A DNA stretch of 64,000 nt. Source: Lycocorax pyrrhopterus obiensis. Lineage: Eukaryota; Chordata; Aves; Passeriformes; Paradisaeidae. The stretch is from NCBI GenBank assembly GCA_014706295.1, contig JACSVZ010000016.1:1202168-1266167 (forward strand), in the 5' to 3' direction. Shown here piece after piece: positions 22,171 to 37,100 of this stretch. The notes beneath the pieces are model-generated. The model was not told the origin of the DNA. It ran no database searches and saw nothing but the letters and a program-made list of their open reading frames with translations. The first letter of the stretch is position 1. Each line of letters begins with the position of its first letter. A program made the position numbers and the translations under genes.

Positions 22171-25100
22171 AGGGTCGGTGTCCCTCAGACACACGCGAGG
22201 GAGGGTCGGGTCCCTCACACAGACACCTGTGAGAGAGAGAGTCGGCGGGTCCCTTCACACGCCCGTGAGGGAGGGTCGGTGGGTCCCTCAGACACCCGTG
22301 AGGGAGGGTCGGTGGGTCCCTCAGACACCCGTGAGGGAGGGTTGGCAGATCTCCTCAGACACCCGTGAGGGAGGGTCGGTGGGTCCCTCAGACACCCGTG
22401 AGGGAGGGTTGGCAGATCTCCTCAGACACCCGTGAGTGAGGGTCGGCGGTCCCTTCACACAGCTGTGGGGGAGGGTCGGCGGGGGGTCCCAGGCTGATCT
22501 GTGCCAGTTCCAGTAGGGTGACATGGGTCACCGTCATTTACGTAGATTTCACGTTCTTCACCGTATATAGGAAAAAACCCAACAACCCCTAAAGTTCTAT
22601 GTGGCGGGTGCCTAAAGTAGCAGGTACAGAGTCAGTAATTTAATTTCTCTCTTGCTGCAAAACACTTTATAGTGCAATAGCGTGTTTATTCTCAGAACAT
22701 CAAAAGTATTCTATGACTGATTCTGGAAATAAGTTTCACACAGCCTCCAAGAAGGAAATATTATCCTCACTCAACCAGGTGAAACTGTGTGTGACCCTGC
22801 TCTCGGAGCTCTCGCCTGCCTTTCTGGGCAGAGGCGTGTGTGCATAGCTGCTTTTTATGTGGCTTTAATTATGGTTTGGAAGGCGGAGTAGGCAACCTAA
22901 ACTCATGCTGTGGTTTCTGATGTACAGATCGATGACAAAGAATTTGACATTCCTCAAGTTGATACCCCTCCAACGCTGGAGAGCATCCTAAATGAGGTGA
23001 GTGATCCATCGGACAGGGGGGAGGTCAGGTGAGGCAGCACATGCTCCTTTTCCTCTACTCCTACTGTGTTTCTCCTGGAAAACAAAATTGTAGAACTTGA
23101 TGGTTTCCTGATGCTGATGGGTAGCAAGTGCATTCTCAGTGGAGTAACTGCTCTACAGTGTGTGATACGGAATTTTGGTTGTTTTTTTTTTTCAATTAAA
23201 ATAACCACAGCTGCAGCATAAGAGGTTTTCATCAAGTCTAAGCACATTCATCTGCAGATCTGAAGAGTCACCTGAAGTCTAGACAGCATGTTAAAGGTCA
23301 GGGTCACCAAACAGCTTTTTTTAGCTAAACGTAATTGCAGAGTATTCAGGGTAGTTCTGAAGTTGTGGGAAGAGATGAGAACTGGATTCTTCACAGCTTC
23401 ATTTGTGTTGTTCCTTTCACATACGTAGCTCTCTGGCAGGAGCAGTGAACAGTCTCAGCATCTGATGTTATCTGTGGTACCTTGCAGGGGGGATCTGACT
23501 CTGTCTCACTTGTCTCCAACTCAGTGTATTTCTGCAGTAGCTGTGTGAGTGCACAATCCCTAGAAACGCAAAGAAGGGCATGGACATAAACTCCAAGAAA
23601 ACAAGGTTTTTAACAAAATGAGGAGATTGGTGGCTGGATTGCTAGGAAGCTGGTATAAAGGGGAAAGGAGCCTGCCAGGAGTGACAGTTCTTTTAAAAAC
23701 CTGCATTAAAAACAGGTATAAGGTGTCCCAAACAGAGACAGTCTAGAAATAAGAGGAGTAGTAGGGGTAGCTATGTCCTGTTTCTGCTGGTGCCTTGGGT
23801 AGTAGAAGTTTGCTAAATTTGGGTGATCTCAAACTGCAAGGACATGCAGTGACATCCATGTCAGAGGAGTAGATTCCAAGTCTTAAACTTGAGAGGTAAT
23901 CATGAAGAAAATATAGTTCAGTGCAGACAAAATCTTACTGCAGTATCTCAGTAGGATGGGAATGATTGGCAAAACATCTTCTGAAAAGGATTTTAGCAGA
24001 GAAGAACCTGTCTGAGCCAAAAAGACAAACAGCTGCAGTTCAGAAAGAGATGCTTAACGGGCACAGGGTTGGCAGGTGTAAGAGAAATGAGGGGCAGCTG
24101 CTCTGCTCCCTGCTCGTTTGGCATCAGCTGGGGGGTTGTGTTTGCTCGCTCTGGCTCTGTGCTGAGAGAACAACAGGAGCTGCACTGGCTTTAGAGCACA
24201 TCAGGGAGAATGGCTCTTTGAAAAACTGTAATAAAAAATTCCAGGCTAAGATTGAAAGAAGAGAGAGATTATAAACAGAAGAGCTCAGAAAAGAGCAAAT
24301 TCAACCCTCCTGGCAGCTGGAGGGACTGCTGGGCTCTTGGTGCCACTTGGTGAAGTGCTGGAGTAGATTATGATAATTCTAGGCCTTCTCTTGGCAATTT
24401 GGAGACTTGGGAACAGCTCTGTTAAAGGTCAAAGTTTTGATGGAGTACATAATATTTGGGGAAGAAAAGCTAGTTGACTTTTTCTCCAGCCCACTTCTGT
24501 GATTATTGTGAATTCTGAAAACTGGGTCTTCCAGAGAATCAGCACAGTAAAGTAATAAATAGTTCTGGCTTTAAAATATGAGGCTTTCTTTTCCTCTCCT
24601 TCTCCATTTCCCTGCTGAATTGATGCTGCTTTGCTAATGTTTCAGTTATGCTGTTGTGCATTTTGAACATTTAGCAAGCTGTGGTGGTTCTCGCCCTCCA
24701 GACTGATGATGAAGAAGAGTCTTTCATTTTGGAGGATCCCTTTCTCTTGAACATTGATAACACGGATGCACACTCCTACGACACCTCTTCTGTGGCCAGC
24801 TCTGACAGTGGGGACAGGACACACCTGAAAAGGTACTGCAGCCTCATGCCCTGGGAGGTCAAACCATTTGTGAAGGGGTACTGCTTACATCCATTAGAAA
24901 CAAATCCTCCTTTTTTCACAGAACACTGTTATTCCTCCAGGATCATGTAGGCAGGGGTGGGATTTGTAGTTGCACTGAGGGCTGGCCTGTTTGAGCAATA
25001 AAGGCATTTTATGGGAGGTGGATTATTTAAATTTTTCCAAATTTTAATGGAATTTTTAAGGCACCGAATTGTGATGACTCTACAGAAAATGTTTCAAAGA

Positions 25101-28100
25101 GGTGTCTGACCTAGTTTGCAAGCAGCTGGTGGTTATTTGTAAAAGGCAACTGCTGTCACTTCTGTGAGTGGACTGCTAATGTTGACATCTAAAATGTGAT
25201 AATTAGCTCTAATACTGCTGACTTGTGTCGATAATTACTCAAATGATGGCCTGAGGCACTCCCATGGCTGCCTTGTGTGCCATGAGTGGTTGCACAAGAT
25301 ATAAACACTCTGAAGTCTGATGGTTTATGTTGGCATATGGTGGCGTACAGACTCTCTGTCCCTTCTGTTTTTCAAGAAGATGGTTTGTACTGAGAGAAAT
25401 GTTGCCTGGAGAGGCTTTAATTTCTTCCAGTACAGAGTACACTGAAAAACCTGGAGATGTTCCTGTCACCTTTGGGTAACGCTGGTTGCTGTGGTTATGG
25501 GTCCTTAGCCATAACACCAGCTACTAACAACATGTTTGATGAACCTCTGTGGGAGCTGCTTGTCTGTGCACCTCTGGAGAGAGAAGAGCCCAAGGTTTCC
25601 CTGGTAGTTTTGGGAATTTGGCTCTCTGGTTGTGTAAGCTTGGCAAGAAAATTGCAGCTTTGGTGGGGAATTTCCCTGTCCTGCCTGCTAGAGTTTACCA
25701 GTGCTCTTTCCAAATAACTGCTCCCGCACTAGTTAGTTTTTAAAGATATTTTCTCCATAAACAGAAGCACTTAAGCTTTCATATCAGGTGAGCTGTGTAT
25801 TAATTGAAGGTTGTTCTTTACCATACACCCAGTTTTCCTAGGACGTCTGTATTCTGCTGATGAGTCTTTTCCAATTGTGTATTTTCCGTAGATACTCACC
25901 TTCACAGGCTGAAAATTCCTCACTCCCTGAAAGAGCTGATGTGTTGTTTTCAGGATGTATAATGAATTCTAAGGCTTGCAGATATGGGCTTGAAACTGGC
26001 CATTTGTTTGAAGAATGAAGTTTTTTTTACTCCAGTAGATGAGTTAAAACCAAACTGTGTGCAGGTACAGCAGGGCAGAGCAGGCTTTGCTGATTATCTC
26101 ATGTCTTACTGCCTTCTGTGGCCCCAAGAAGAAGAATGGAAACTGCATGAGTTACAGGTGTATGCAGAATTTACCTGCTGGCTTAGCTGTGGGTTAGGCA
26201 AATTTCCAAGCTTTTATTCTGCTCTAAGGCTTTTTAGTTCATTTCTTACTTCCTTAGGAAGAAAAAGCTCCCAGATTCTCTCTCACTCCATGGATCAGTG
26301 ATACGGCTCTCGCTTCTGAAAGGGATTTCTGCCCAAATAGTGTCTGCAGCCGTAAGTGTCATCTTCTGGGCACCTCCACTAAGAAAAATGTGGAACTCTT
26401 TTGGTATGTGTGGGAGTGTGTGTGTGAGATCTCCTGCCTGCTGCTGCTATTAGTTCTGTGTAACACCATGTTAGGGACATAAACTACTAACCACTAGTCC
26501 ATAGGCTACAGTGAATCAGGGCTTAGCTGACTTGCTGCAGCAGTGATGTGGTGGGTCACTTTTAGCACTGATTTGTGTTGCTGGATGTCATGGAGCTTGG
26601 TGGGAAATGTTCATATAACATGAAAGTGTGCTCAAAGGTGCTGGAGCTGGGTTTGCTCAATGCCTGCAACAGGCACATGGCTCTTTGAGAAGACCACAGT
26701 AACTTTCACGTGGAATTACAGGATGTTCTGCTTCCTCTCTGTTTCTGGGTGTTTCTAGCCAGTGGTTCCCTCAGCTCTGTCTGCCCTGGTGGGACCATTA
26801 AAGTGCAGCTGGTGTTGATTTTTCTGGGTTTTGTAGTTCTAATTCTTAGATGTGCACAATCTGGGAGTTGTCTCTCACTCACGGGTTCTCCTGTTTCCCC
26901 AGGACAAAGTGGATGCTGGCTTGCCCACTGCAATTGTAAGTACTCTCACAATTTTCAAGGACTCTGCATTTAGTTTTCATGCCAATTTGTTAAAGCAGTA
27001 TTTAAGACAGCTGATAGATGCATCTTCCTTGACTTTTCGAGTGTGAGGAGTGGGAGGAACAGCATGAAAGCTCCCTGGGGGCAGAGTCCAGCCTTTCTTC
27101 ACTGCTCAGCTGCCCCTCTGCTGATTGAGCCCCATGCCCTCCCTTTTTTATATCATCACCAGGGCTTCTTAGTTGAGCACACTGAATTTCCCTAATTATT
27201 TCTTCTTTGCCAGTTAGTGCTTTGACTCCTAACAGTTTTTTATAGAAATTTAACTGGAGTGCTCCAAGTGATGGGTTCAAAATCTCTATGTCTCTCCATG
27301 TGAAATATTAACTAAAAGGCTGTCTGAAGGATACTCCTGCTCAGCAATTTGCATCAAAGTTGTTGAAGTCAAGCATGCTAATTATGTCTAAATATGTCAG
27401 AAGTGAAACTGCCTAGAGTAAATGAGAAGCATTTTTGTGAGGTGAAATACAGTCAATATTTGTTTTGTCCTTGTGAAGTGAGTTTTAATGTTTTACAAAG
27501 GAACTAAAGATGTGCTCAGTCACTTCAACTGTAGTAACAGCAGCCCATAAGAAAATACATTTTTCTTTGAAAAAGAAAAGGAAAAAGTAGTCACTTCTAA
27601 GGCAAGAGGCTGCACAGTGAAGTTGGAAACATGTTGTGACTGATATGTACATAGAATAAAAACCTGTACTTAAACATCCAGACATTAAGGCATTTGAATT
27701 TTTTTAATCTTAGACTTACTAAGAAATAAAAATTAGAACAAGATGAATACATCTACAGCATTATGTGATTTCTATTAAGTTTTATTTCATTGAATGCAGG
27801 TTTGCAAGTGCAGTAGGATCTTGGAGGATATGTTTAATAGGATTTGTTTAATTCCCCATGGAAAGAAGTTGAAGTCTCTGGCTTGCTGTGGACTGCTCTT
27901 CAGGAGACCAGCACTGGCCAGGGTTTTAGAAGAGTTCAGATGTGGAAGTAGCAGCTGAGTTAGGATAAAATCCTGAATATTTATACTCAGCAACTACACC
28001 AAAAGAGTGATTTTAGAGAGATGAAATTTTGCTGTGGGTACCACTCTGAGCATTTGAATTTCAAACAGTAGAGGAAAAAGCAGCCCTGTGTTCTTGAGAT

Positions 28101-31100
28101 AATCTGTGTGATGGTTGTCCAGGTGTAGTACCTGTCTTCATGAAGGAATTGTGCTCGTCACTTATAAATTGAAAAAGTTACAACCTTTGAAATCTTGCCG
28201 TTTTGGCAAACTTTGCTTGACAAGTGGTGGATTTGTGAATGATGTTTCTTCTGCTTTCAATCTCCCTGTGTGACTCTTTCAGGCAGCATCAAATCTGATA
28301 GCAGTGGGGACTTCCCATGGGTTGGCACTGATATTTGGTAAGTTAAAAATAAAGTTTGGAGTTTATTTGTGTTTTAATGATCTTAAAAAAATGCAAACAC
28401 AAGCCAAAAAATCCCAGCCTTATTTATAACTGCAGGCTGGGTTTCTTCCATGTTGTTTGTGCTAAATGTGTTTTTCTTTCAGTAAGGAAATGAAGCAGAA
28501 GTAGTATTTGTCATCCTTATTCATGTTTCTTCTGCATTTTGTGTATCTGGCACTTTGATATTGAGAAATTTAGCTCTGTGTGAATTGTCTAAAGAGCCTT
28601 TTCTGTGTTTGAATAGAAAATACTCTGTTTTCGTGTGGAAGAACCCAGAACCTGTATACAACCATCATCAGCAGTAATCTTCTGCCCTGTGACAGAATAG
28701 ATGTCAGCTTTATGGAAGTTAAGATGTGTTCCCTGGGAAGTGGACTGACCTGGGAAGCCGCCTGACCCCAGGCTGCCTGCAGACCTGTGCCATGGCTGTC
28801 TCCTTCCCTGCCCTTCCCTTGCCCCAGGCAGGCACCTCTGTGTCCCTTCATTCTGTTCTTCCTCTTATCACCAAACTTTCTTAAAGGTTTTCTGAGCTTG
28901 TACATCTGTTTGCCCGCTCACCAGCTGGGCAGAACAGCTCTTCAATTGTTCCCAGCCACATTCAGGTTTTATGCCTTTTGTCTATGCAGCACCCAGTTCT
29001 TAACCAGTTTAGAAAATTCAGTGTATTTCCTGAGGCTGGTTGAAATTCTTGGACACCAAAAGTTACAGGGGACAGTGTACTCCAGAGAGATGGGAAAGAC
29101 TGTGACAGTGCAAGACTCAGCTTCCTGAGTATTTAGACATTAAACTATTTGATGCCATTTGCTTAATCCAGTATTGAAACAATTCTGCTCTCTGAAGGAA
29201 AGGTGGAGTGAAGAGAGCCTCAGATCCTTCCCAAAGGTCCGTGGTGCTGGGTAAGGGGCAGTGGATCGAGCTGCACTGAGGGAAGCCCTGATGAAGATTT
29301 TCATCCTGAGGGTGTTGAAGCATTAGATAAGAGTTGAGACAGGTTGTGCAGTCTCTTTGCTTGGGGATATTCAAAACTCAGCAAGGCCCTGAGCTGGCTT
29401 GTGTCTTTGACCTTGCTTGGAGCAGCAGGACTGGGCCAGAGGCCTCTGTGCACAGCTCCCTTACAGCTGAAGACTCCATGAGTCTGTGCTGTCATTTAAA
29501 GGTGATGAGGAATGGAAGTACAATGTCCAGTTTTGTTTCAGAATGCTTCCTGGACACTTATTCTCTGCTGAATTCCTTCAGTTCTGTAACTAAAGCTTGG
29601 GCATTGACCCCAATGCTCTCAGATCTATCTAAAGAGAGAAATCTTGGCAGGGTATGGCTGTAGAAGGCTTTGTTGTGTGCAAAGAGAGGATTGGAGATCC
29701 GGCTTGGGTTTATTCTGAAATTTAAACCAAGAGTTTATGTCTGTAGACCAGTCAATATCTGTACTTTTTTTCATTAGAGGTGTAAATTAGGGTCAGACTT
29801 ACTCCCTGAAGGTTTGTAAGGTGTGCGCAGGGTTTATACTGTACAATGGGAACGTAACACCTTTTTTGCGTGCAAAAATGTAGGTGCATTTTCTGGTTGA
29901 AAAAATTTCTCTGAATTGTTGTGTCATTTACTTATTTTTTAACTTTATTTTTTCTTTCATATATTTGACTTCAGCTAATTTGTCTCTCCTCCTAAGTCCA
30001 CCTGTACTCATGACTTGTCTGCTGTGTCCTTACTATAGAAGACTTGGGAAACTTTCATTCTGCTCTTTTGAATGCTTCTGTTGACTCCTGAAACATTATC
30101 ACAGGACAGTTCTCAGGCTGCACGTGTAATATGGAAAAGCAAACTTTTCTTCTGGATTAGTGTTGGATTAGATGCCAAATCTGACATCCTGGAAGTGTTG
30201 CAGAAGAGGTGGTAGGAAGGGATGTCTGGAGGCCTGGAGACACTCTCCTCTGGTACCTGCTCCAGGGCCGCATAATCTGGCAGGGGAGAAAATCCTCCTG
30301 ACCCTTCTAAATCTCTCTGTCTGCCATTTCTGGGATTTGCTGCTTGTTCCATGATCTGACATTAACAGGAAGGGTTGGTGCTCTCAGTTTTTACCTATCT
30401 TTCAGGTAGTTTGTCTGCTATTTGATGCTTGGTTACCACATTTGGATAATGACAGGTTTTTATGCCTTAGGAAAATGACTCTTAGCTTGTTTCTAGGGCT
30501 GTGCTCACTTGGGGGATTATATTTTTCATTTTTGATGTAAAGGAGGTCCATCTTTCTGCCAAAATCTTTCTGAAACTTGTTTGCAGTTGTGAATGTTGTG
30601 CAAACGAACAATTATGCTGTGTGCCATGACTTGGCTTGAGAATCGCGAGCTGGAGTGGAGCAGTGCTCTCCCAGCAAGCCTACAGCAATACACAAATACT
30701 CTTTGGAGGTTTTCTTTATCCATTTTTCTAGAAGAGCAGAGGTTTTACACTACTCAAAAACTAGGACTTAAACACAACTCAGTGAAATGTGTCATTTTTC
30801 ATAAAGACTTGTTCCAGACAAAAGAATTCTGTATAGCTAAACTTTGTTTTGATTAGTGTGGTACGACTATTTATTTTTATTTTCTCTGTTGGTTATAAAA
30901 CTTATGGTGAGTGTCTTGAGTGTTTGTTGAGGTATGACAGTATTAAAACTAGATTTTGGGGGTCCTTTTTTAAGATTAATGGGGAGTTGATTTACTGGCT
31001 TGTGGTAACTGGGTGAAAATAGTTTTACCAGTTATATTACTGTGAACTTCCAGTTTTATTTCCTCTCAGATTTCTATTTTTTGGTCTTCAATGCAATGAA

Positions 31101-34100
31101 GTTCAAATTTGTAAGCTCACCTTTTAAACTGCTTGGTTTTAGAACACTAACCATCACAGCATCATTTCTTGAATAAATCAGGAGAGGAAACATTAACCAG
31201 AGGAAACACTCAGCAAAATCTGAAGGTTCTCTGTCTTTGGAGATTGTCGCATATGTCCTGTTCATTGCTTCACTCCATCCTTTTATATTGATTTCTGTTT
31301 TTTCTCTCCTCTTTTGGCCCTTTCTGTGTGGACTGAAAGGCAAAGGTATGGTACCACTGCTGTGTGCATGTCCCTGCATGACCAGCCCCTGTGCTGCCCG
31401 GGTTGCATGTTGTCTGTGCCAGCATTTCAGGGGCAGTGAGGCAGTGCAGGAACCACTCAGTGGATGGTGCTCCTGGGAATTGCTTAGGGTGCATGTGCAC
31501 TGCACACTCCCAAATTCTCCAGACAGGAAGAGCAGAGGAGCAGTTAAAGGTGGTTTTTATAACACCCTAGGGCAGCAGGTCCACAGCTGTTTGTGAAGGT
31601 GTTGTTTCGGGGCAGGACAAGGCTCTTCCGTGAGATCACCATCCACCCAGAGCATTGCCTGGCACTGTGCCTAATAAAATTAGTGTGTCAGTAATTCTGC
31701 AGGAAATCAAGCAGGCCTTTCAAATGCAGGAAAATCAGGGTGTAAGGAAAAGATCTTGATGAAAACCTGGTGATGTGAGCAGTATCAACTTCTGCAGTGC
31801 TATGCTCATTTCTTTGGTCTGGAAAATGACTTCTTTCACATTCACAAACTTGTTTTTATTCTGTACATACAGAATTGTATCTAAGTGCCATCTCATTTTG
31901 ACTTCAGACTCTGAGAGCAACACAGTTACTGCCAGAAAATTTTCAGGTGAAGAATTGCCTTATGTAAACTGAAAAATTAAAAACATTTTTTGACAATTGA
32001 TAGCCACCTTTGTTTCAAGTATTTGGCAAAAGCTTTTTATGTTTAATCCTAAATGTGCCTTACTTCCAAGTTGATAGTACAAGTCTGGAAAATCATCAGA
32101 TCAGCTTTTATAACCTTTTGCTTTTGTCTATTTTTATTATTTTGCCAGCTTATTAGTAGAAGCTCATCAATCCTCTGATCTTGCTTTGCCTTGGAAGCAA
32201 TTTCATCCGTAGTATAGTTGGGTTTTTTAAAAAAAGTCTTATCTAATGGCTCTTACTTGTGTGTCATCTTTTAACTGTCTGGAAACAAGAACAAGTACTG
32301 GATTGGTCATACAAATCACTTAACTTTGGAATACACTAGGGGTCTTGTTTGTTTTGAATTGACATTGCAGGTGAGGGAAAAAGAAAATGGCTTTTGAAAG
32401 TTCCTGTGGGGATACCTATAAAGATGTAAAACCTTTTCAGAGAAAGCTGTGGAACATTCTTCTTTTTCATGCCTGAGAGGAAACAGGTTATGGATTGACT
32501 CACTGACAGGCTTAACCTGAAGTGGAAGGTACTTCCATGAATGAAGAAGTCATTCACCTTTAATATAAAGAGCTGCAGTATTCCCCTATTTTCAAGCAGA
32601 TTTTTATGGTTAGCAGGTAGTATTTTTGTAAATGAGCTGCATTTCCAGGGCTCTGGAACAGGAATTATTTCTTTGGATCTTGACACCATTTGGAGAATAT
32701 CTCTCTGTGAAACTTGTTTTCCAGCTGTAGCTCTGTTTTCTCTGAACTTCCATGGAAAACTTTCATGATTCATCTTCTTGTTCCTTGACCTGTTCTGATC
32801 TATGTCATGAACACCCCTGTCACAGTGATGTCAAGGTGTGTCCTAGTAGCGTGGCCAAGGATGTTTTCTCCTCACCTGCAGCAGTGCTTTAGAGTAATCC
32901 AGGAGTTCAGCTGTTGTTCTTGCTGGTGTTTTTTTCTGAACTCCACTCATGCCTCTTCATACAGGTAGGATTTGAAAGGTGACTCCCACTCCCATTTGTC
33001 TGTGCAGACTGATAAATGCATCACTTTGGGCAACAAATGCAGGATACATCCATGCTCTGTTTCACAGCCAGCACGTTCCTGGCAGTGCTGCAGCTTGGAG
33101 AAACGTGTCCCATGCTTTGGGCACATCTTGCAGAGTGTTTCTGGTGCTCAGCTCTGTTTCCTTGATCCAGTCCTTTCCCCTCCTTGCTCTAGGTGAATCC
33201 TGCGCACAGTGTTATTGTGGTGTTCCTGATGTATTTCACGTCCCTGTAGTCTTCATTCCAACAGTTCTCACAAAGCATCTTTTCCCACTCCCTCACTCAA
33301 AAGCAGGACCAAAGCAGAGACAGGTGGAAAAAGCAGCTCCAGAACATTTTTCTTAGCTTTTGAGAGCAGTGCACCAAAGGCAGGCAGAGAGTTCTCATCC
33401 AAACTCCTGAAGAGCAGCATCTTGTAAAGTGTTTGAGTCTCTCATGGTGGGAGCCTCCAAGAACTTGGCACAGACAGAGGTGCCCATGGTCTGTGTTGTG
33501 CAGGAGTGGACAGGGCATGGCCCTGCAGCAGTGGAGGCTCTGCAAGCAGTGGCACCTCCTTTGCAGCAGCCTGTGGCTCAGGGAGGGAGTTCCTTTATAG
33601 AGTAAGAGCTGAGTGCACCAGAACTCATCAGGCATTTTAACTGTGCAGCTTGGAGACAAAAGTGCCTTTTCCTTCCAGCCTCTGGCCTTCAGCAACAAAA
33701 CCAAGGAGTAAAATTACAAAATAAGAATAAAATTATGACATAAAATTGCACTTACCAAAAGCCTCTGTTGGAGTTTTGTAGTTGATGTTCAAATGCAGAA
33801 ATACAAGGCTCGGAAAGTAGAATTAATTTTCTGTCATCTTTATTGCTACAACTTAAGCACTGTTGGAGAATAGTAAAAGGAAAGCTAGATACTGCTTTGA
33901 TTTTTCAAGTAGTTTCTTTTTCAGTATGTAATACCTCTTCATTTCCATACTTCCTCTGTCGCTGGTTTGTACTTCTAAAAATAATTTTTGTATTTCCTTG
34001 CAAGACAGTGTCCCACTCTTTCTGTTCTAACATGAGCTCTCATCTTGTAAACCCCTTTTTAAAAGAAAACTGTAAGTCTGTGACTTGTTAATGTACCTCA

Positions 34101-37100
34101 GGTGAATTGTACATATAAATAATTGCACAATGTTAATTTTAACTATTGCTCTTCCTTTAATTTCTTACCAATTGTTCTGCTCCAGATCAGAACCAGGCTC
34201 TCCGGCTGTGTCTGGGCAGCACCGCGGTTGGGGCCCAGTACGGGGCCATCTCTGCTCTCAGCATCAACAATGACTGTTCCAGGCTGCTCTGTGGCTTTGC
34301 AAAAGGACAGGTAATTCCCAAAGGATGAGCTGCTCCAGTGCTCTGTCCTGCGAGGTTGCCTGGAGGTGACAACAGCTCCAAGCCAAGCCCCCTCAGTCTG
34401 TAGCTGTGTGTTGGCTGATTCAGTGCTCAGGAGCAGCACACGTGGCGTGATGTGCCCAGAGCTTCTTGGGGCAGGCAGCCAATTCCTGCTGAATCAGGTT
34501 GCTGGGGGAGCTTTCTGTGGAGGAAGTGAGTAATGCAGAATATAGCAAAGGGTTCAATTAATTGTGACATAATTCCTGTTAAACTGAAATGTGCAATGGC
34601 TCACTGGGACAAGCAGTTTAGTCTTTCTAGGTCACTCTCTGAGGTCTGTGCATGGTAATTAAAGCTGTTTTTTACTGTGGTGATGACTTGGAAATTCTTG
34701 AAACTCATATGTAACCCCAAAATTAATTTTTACTAATACCTTACTTGTATGACAGAAGTAGCATAGTTTTTGAATGTAGGGAAAAGGGGTTGAGTCTGTT
34801 GTAGTTTTATGCCCTTCTAAGAACCAAAGGAGAGAAAGCAATTCCTGAACAAAAGTAACAAGACTAAACCGAAATAGGTGGACTTTACCTTCGTAACATT
34901 TAGAGGGATACAAAGAAGGCTACTTTTTCTTTTTACATTTATTTCCCTTTGCTCCTTTGGCTTTCACCTTCGGAGTAGATAAAACACATGCCTGTGCCTA
35001 TGGTAGGACTAAATGACAGCCTGCTGCAGGCCATGGGAAAATACTTAATCCATGCAGGACAGCAGCCAGTTTTAAATGATGCTCAGACAAAACATTTTGG
35101 AACAACAGCTCTGAAACATATGGTCTAGAAGCATTGATAGATGATTTATAGGATCACATAAAGTACTATTTCCCATAAAAGAGTTTTATTCCGATTGTAA
35201 TCTCAGCTCTTCTGGGCAGTTATGCAGTGAGTAGTTAATACTCTTCAGTTATGCAGTGAGCAGTTTGGGACTTCCTGCTTCTTAGTTGAGAAATTGCTTG
35301 AATTTAATATTAAATACAAGCCAAGGTCTGTCCTCCTACCTGACTTGTCATGATGAGCAAGCTCAGGAGGAGAGGAGGGACAAGGTTCATGGTAGCCATG
35401 GAGATGCTTGAGTTTTGCTCAGGGGTGTTAGCAGAGATTTTTCACCCGTTCACTGATTCTATGAGAGAGAAATGCATTGGACCTGTTGGGTGGTAACAGA
35501 GTTAGCTTACACTCTTTAATGTTGTTATCAGGCAGATAGCTGTGAGGTGAGGGAGGTTGGGCAGGTGGGGAGAGCTGGCCAAAAGGACACGATTCAGGGT
35601 TGAGATAACACATGGTGTCAACTCTAAGCAGACAAGTGAACTGCTTGGAAAAACAGGACAGGAACAGATTTCAGGTCACTTTTCTTTGATATGAAATGCC
35701 TACTGACCCAGGGTGATAATGTCAATATAGGAATTTGTTGCTGTACTGTAATGCACGAGGTGATGGACAGAACCCCTTGACAGTGAATGTGTACTGAGCA
35801 CAATGTGCTTGCAGATCACCATGTGGGATCTGGCCAGTGGGAAGCTGCTGCGATCAATAACAGATGCCCACCCCCCAGGAACAGCCATTTTGCACATCAA
35901 GGTAATAAACACTAAATGTACTCCTTTTATCCCACTTTTGTTCAGTCAGATGTGGTGACTTTCCTTGTGCCGTACTTTTGGATTTTAGATGAGAGCAGCT
36001 ACCTATGGCAGTGGTATCCAGAGATGAGAAAAATGAGCAGAAATTCTATTTTAAAATGAAACTGAGTATACTGACATAATAGTTTTGGCTGTGAGTTGTA
36101 CTGTAACAAACAACAGTTGTTGTCTGTTATAACTCCTCTCTCCGATGCCAAAACGTATGAAGAATTAGTTGTTAGAACACATTTCTCTAAAACTTGCGGT
36201 GTTTTGACCTTGAGACATGACTTGCCAATTTTCAACTTAAAAGAATCTGAACTGTAGAAAGTAGCTTTTGTCAGCAGTTTTTCAAATAGCTTGTTGGGAA
36301 TGTTTGGGTTGAAAGAGAAATCATCTATGGCTTCTTGTTCAGCATAGTCTTATTGTCATACACAGAAAATCACACCTGAGTTTGTGCCTGGCTTTATTTT
36401 ACATGGCCTCAGATGTTTGTGGGCTTAGAGATTCTGGGTTGCAAACACTTCCAGAAGCCTCCCCAGCCAAGACTGTGATCCTTTATTGCCTGAATTATTT
36501 GGTATCGTTAGAAGTTCTGGGTGTTCCTGATTTGGGTCTGTCTGTAACTGCAGCCCATCCACCAGCTCTGGCCCCAACCCGTGGGCTTGAGGCTGAGAGC
36601 CCTTCTAGAGGCAGCTCAGGTTTTGGTGTGCTGTAGTTCTGATCTGCAGCAGAAAGTAGTGGGGCTTTGGTACCAAAATCTGGCAACAGGGCTTGCTGGG
36701 GGAATGAAGGTGAGACACAAACCTTGCTTTTCTTGCACATCATAAAAAAACCCCAGTAATTGTCTCAACTCAATATGTTAAAGGTGTCTTTCTGCAATTG
36801 CACTGCTTGTACTCTATGTGCTGTTAGTACTGCCATAGCATGTACTTTTACATCCATTTTTTTGTAGTTTATTTCTTAGGGCCATTTTAATCTCGTTTTC
36901 TGCTCAGTTTACAGATGATCCGACACTTGCAATTTGCAATGACAGCGGAGGCTCCGTGTTTGAACTGTCATTTAAGTAAGACAATAACTCTACCCATAGG
37001 AAGTACAAGAAACCGATTCTGGGTCATAGTTTCTAAAACCTAAGGAGAAAAAAGCCCCACTGAAACCAATAAAGCTACTGCCTGAATGTTGAAGGTGTAA

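Noticed and set aside
22170..22490. Tandem array considered as a CRISPR-like array
   Set aside because: Units are contiguous with no unique spacers, and the host is a vertebrate; it is a minisatellite.
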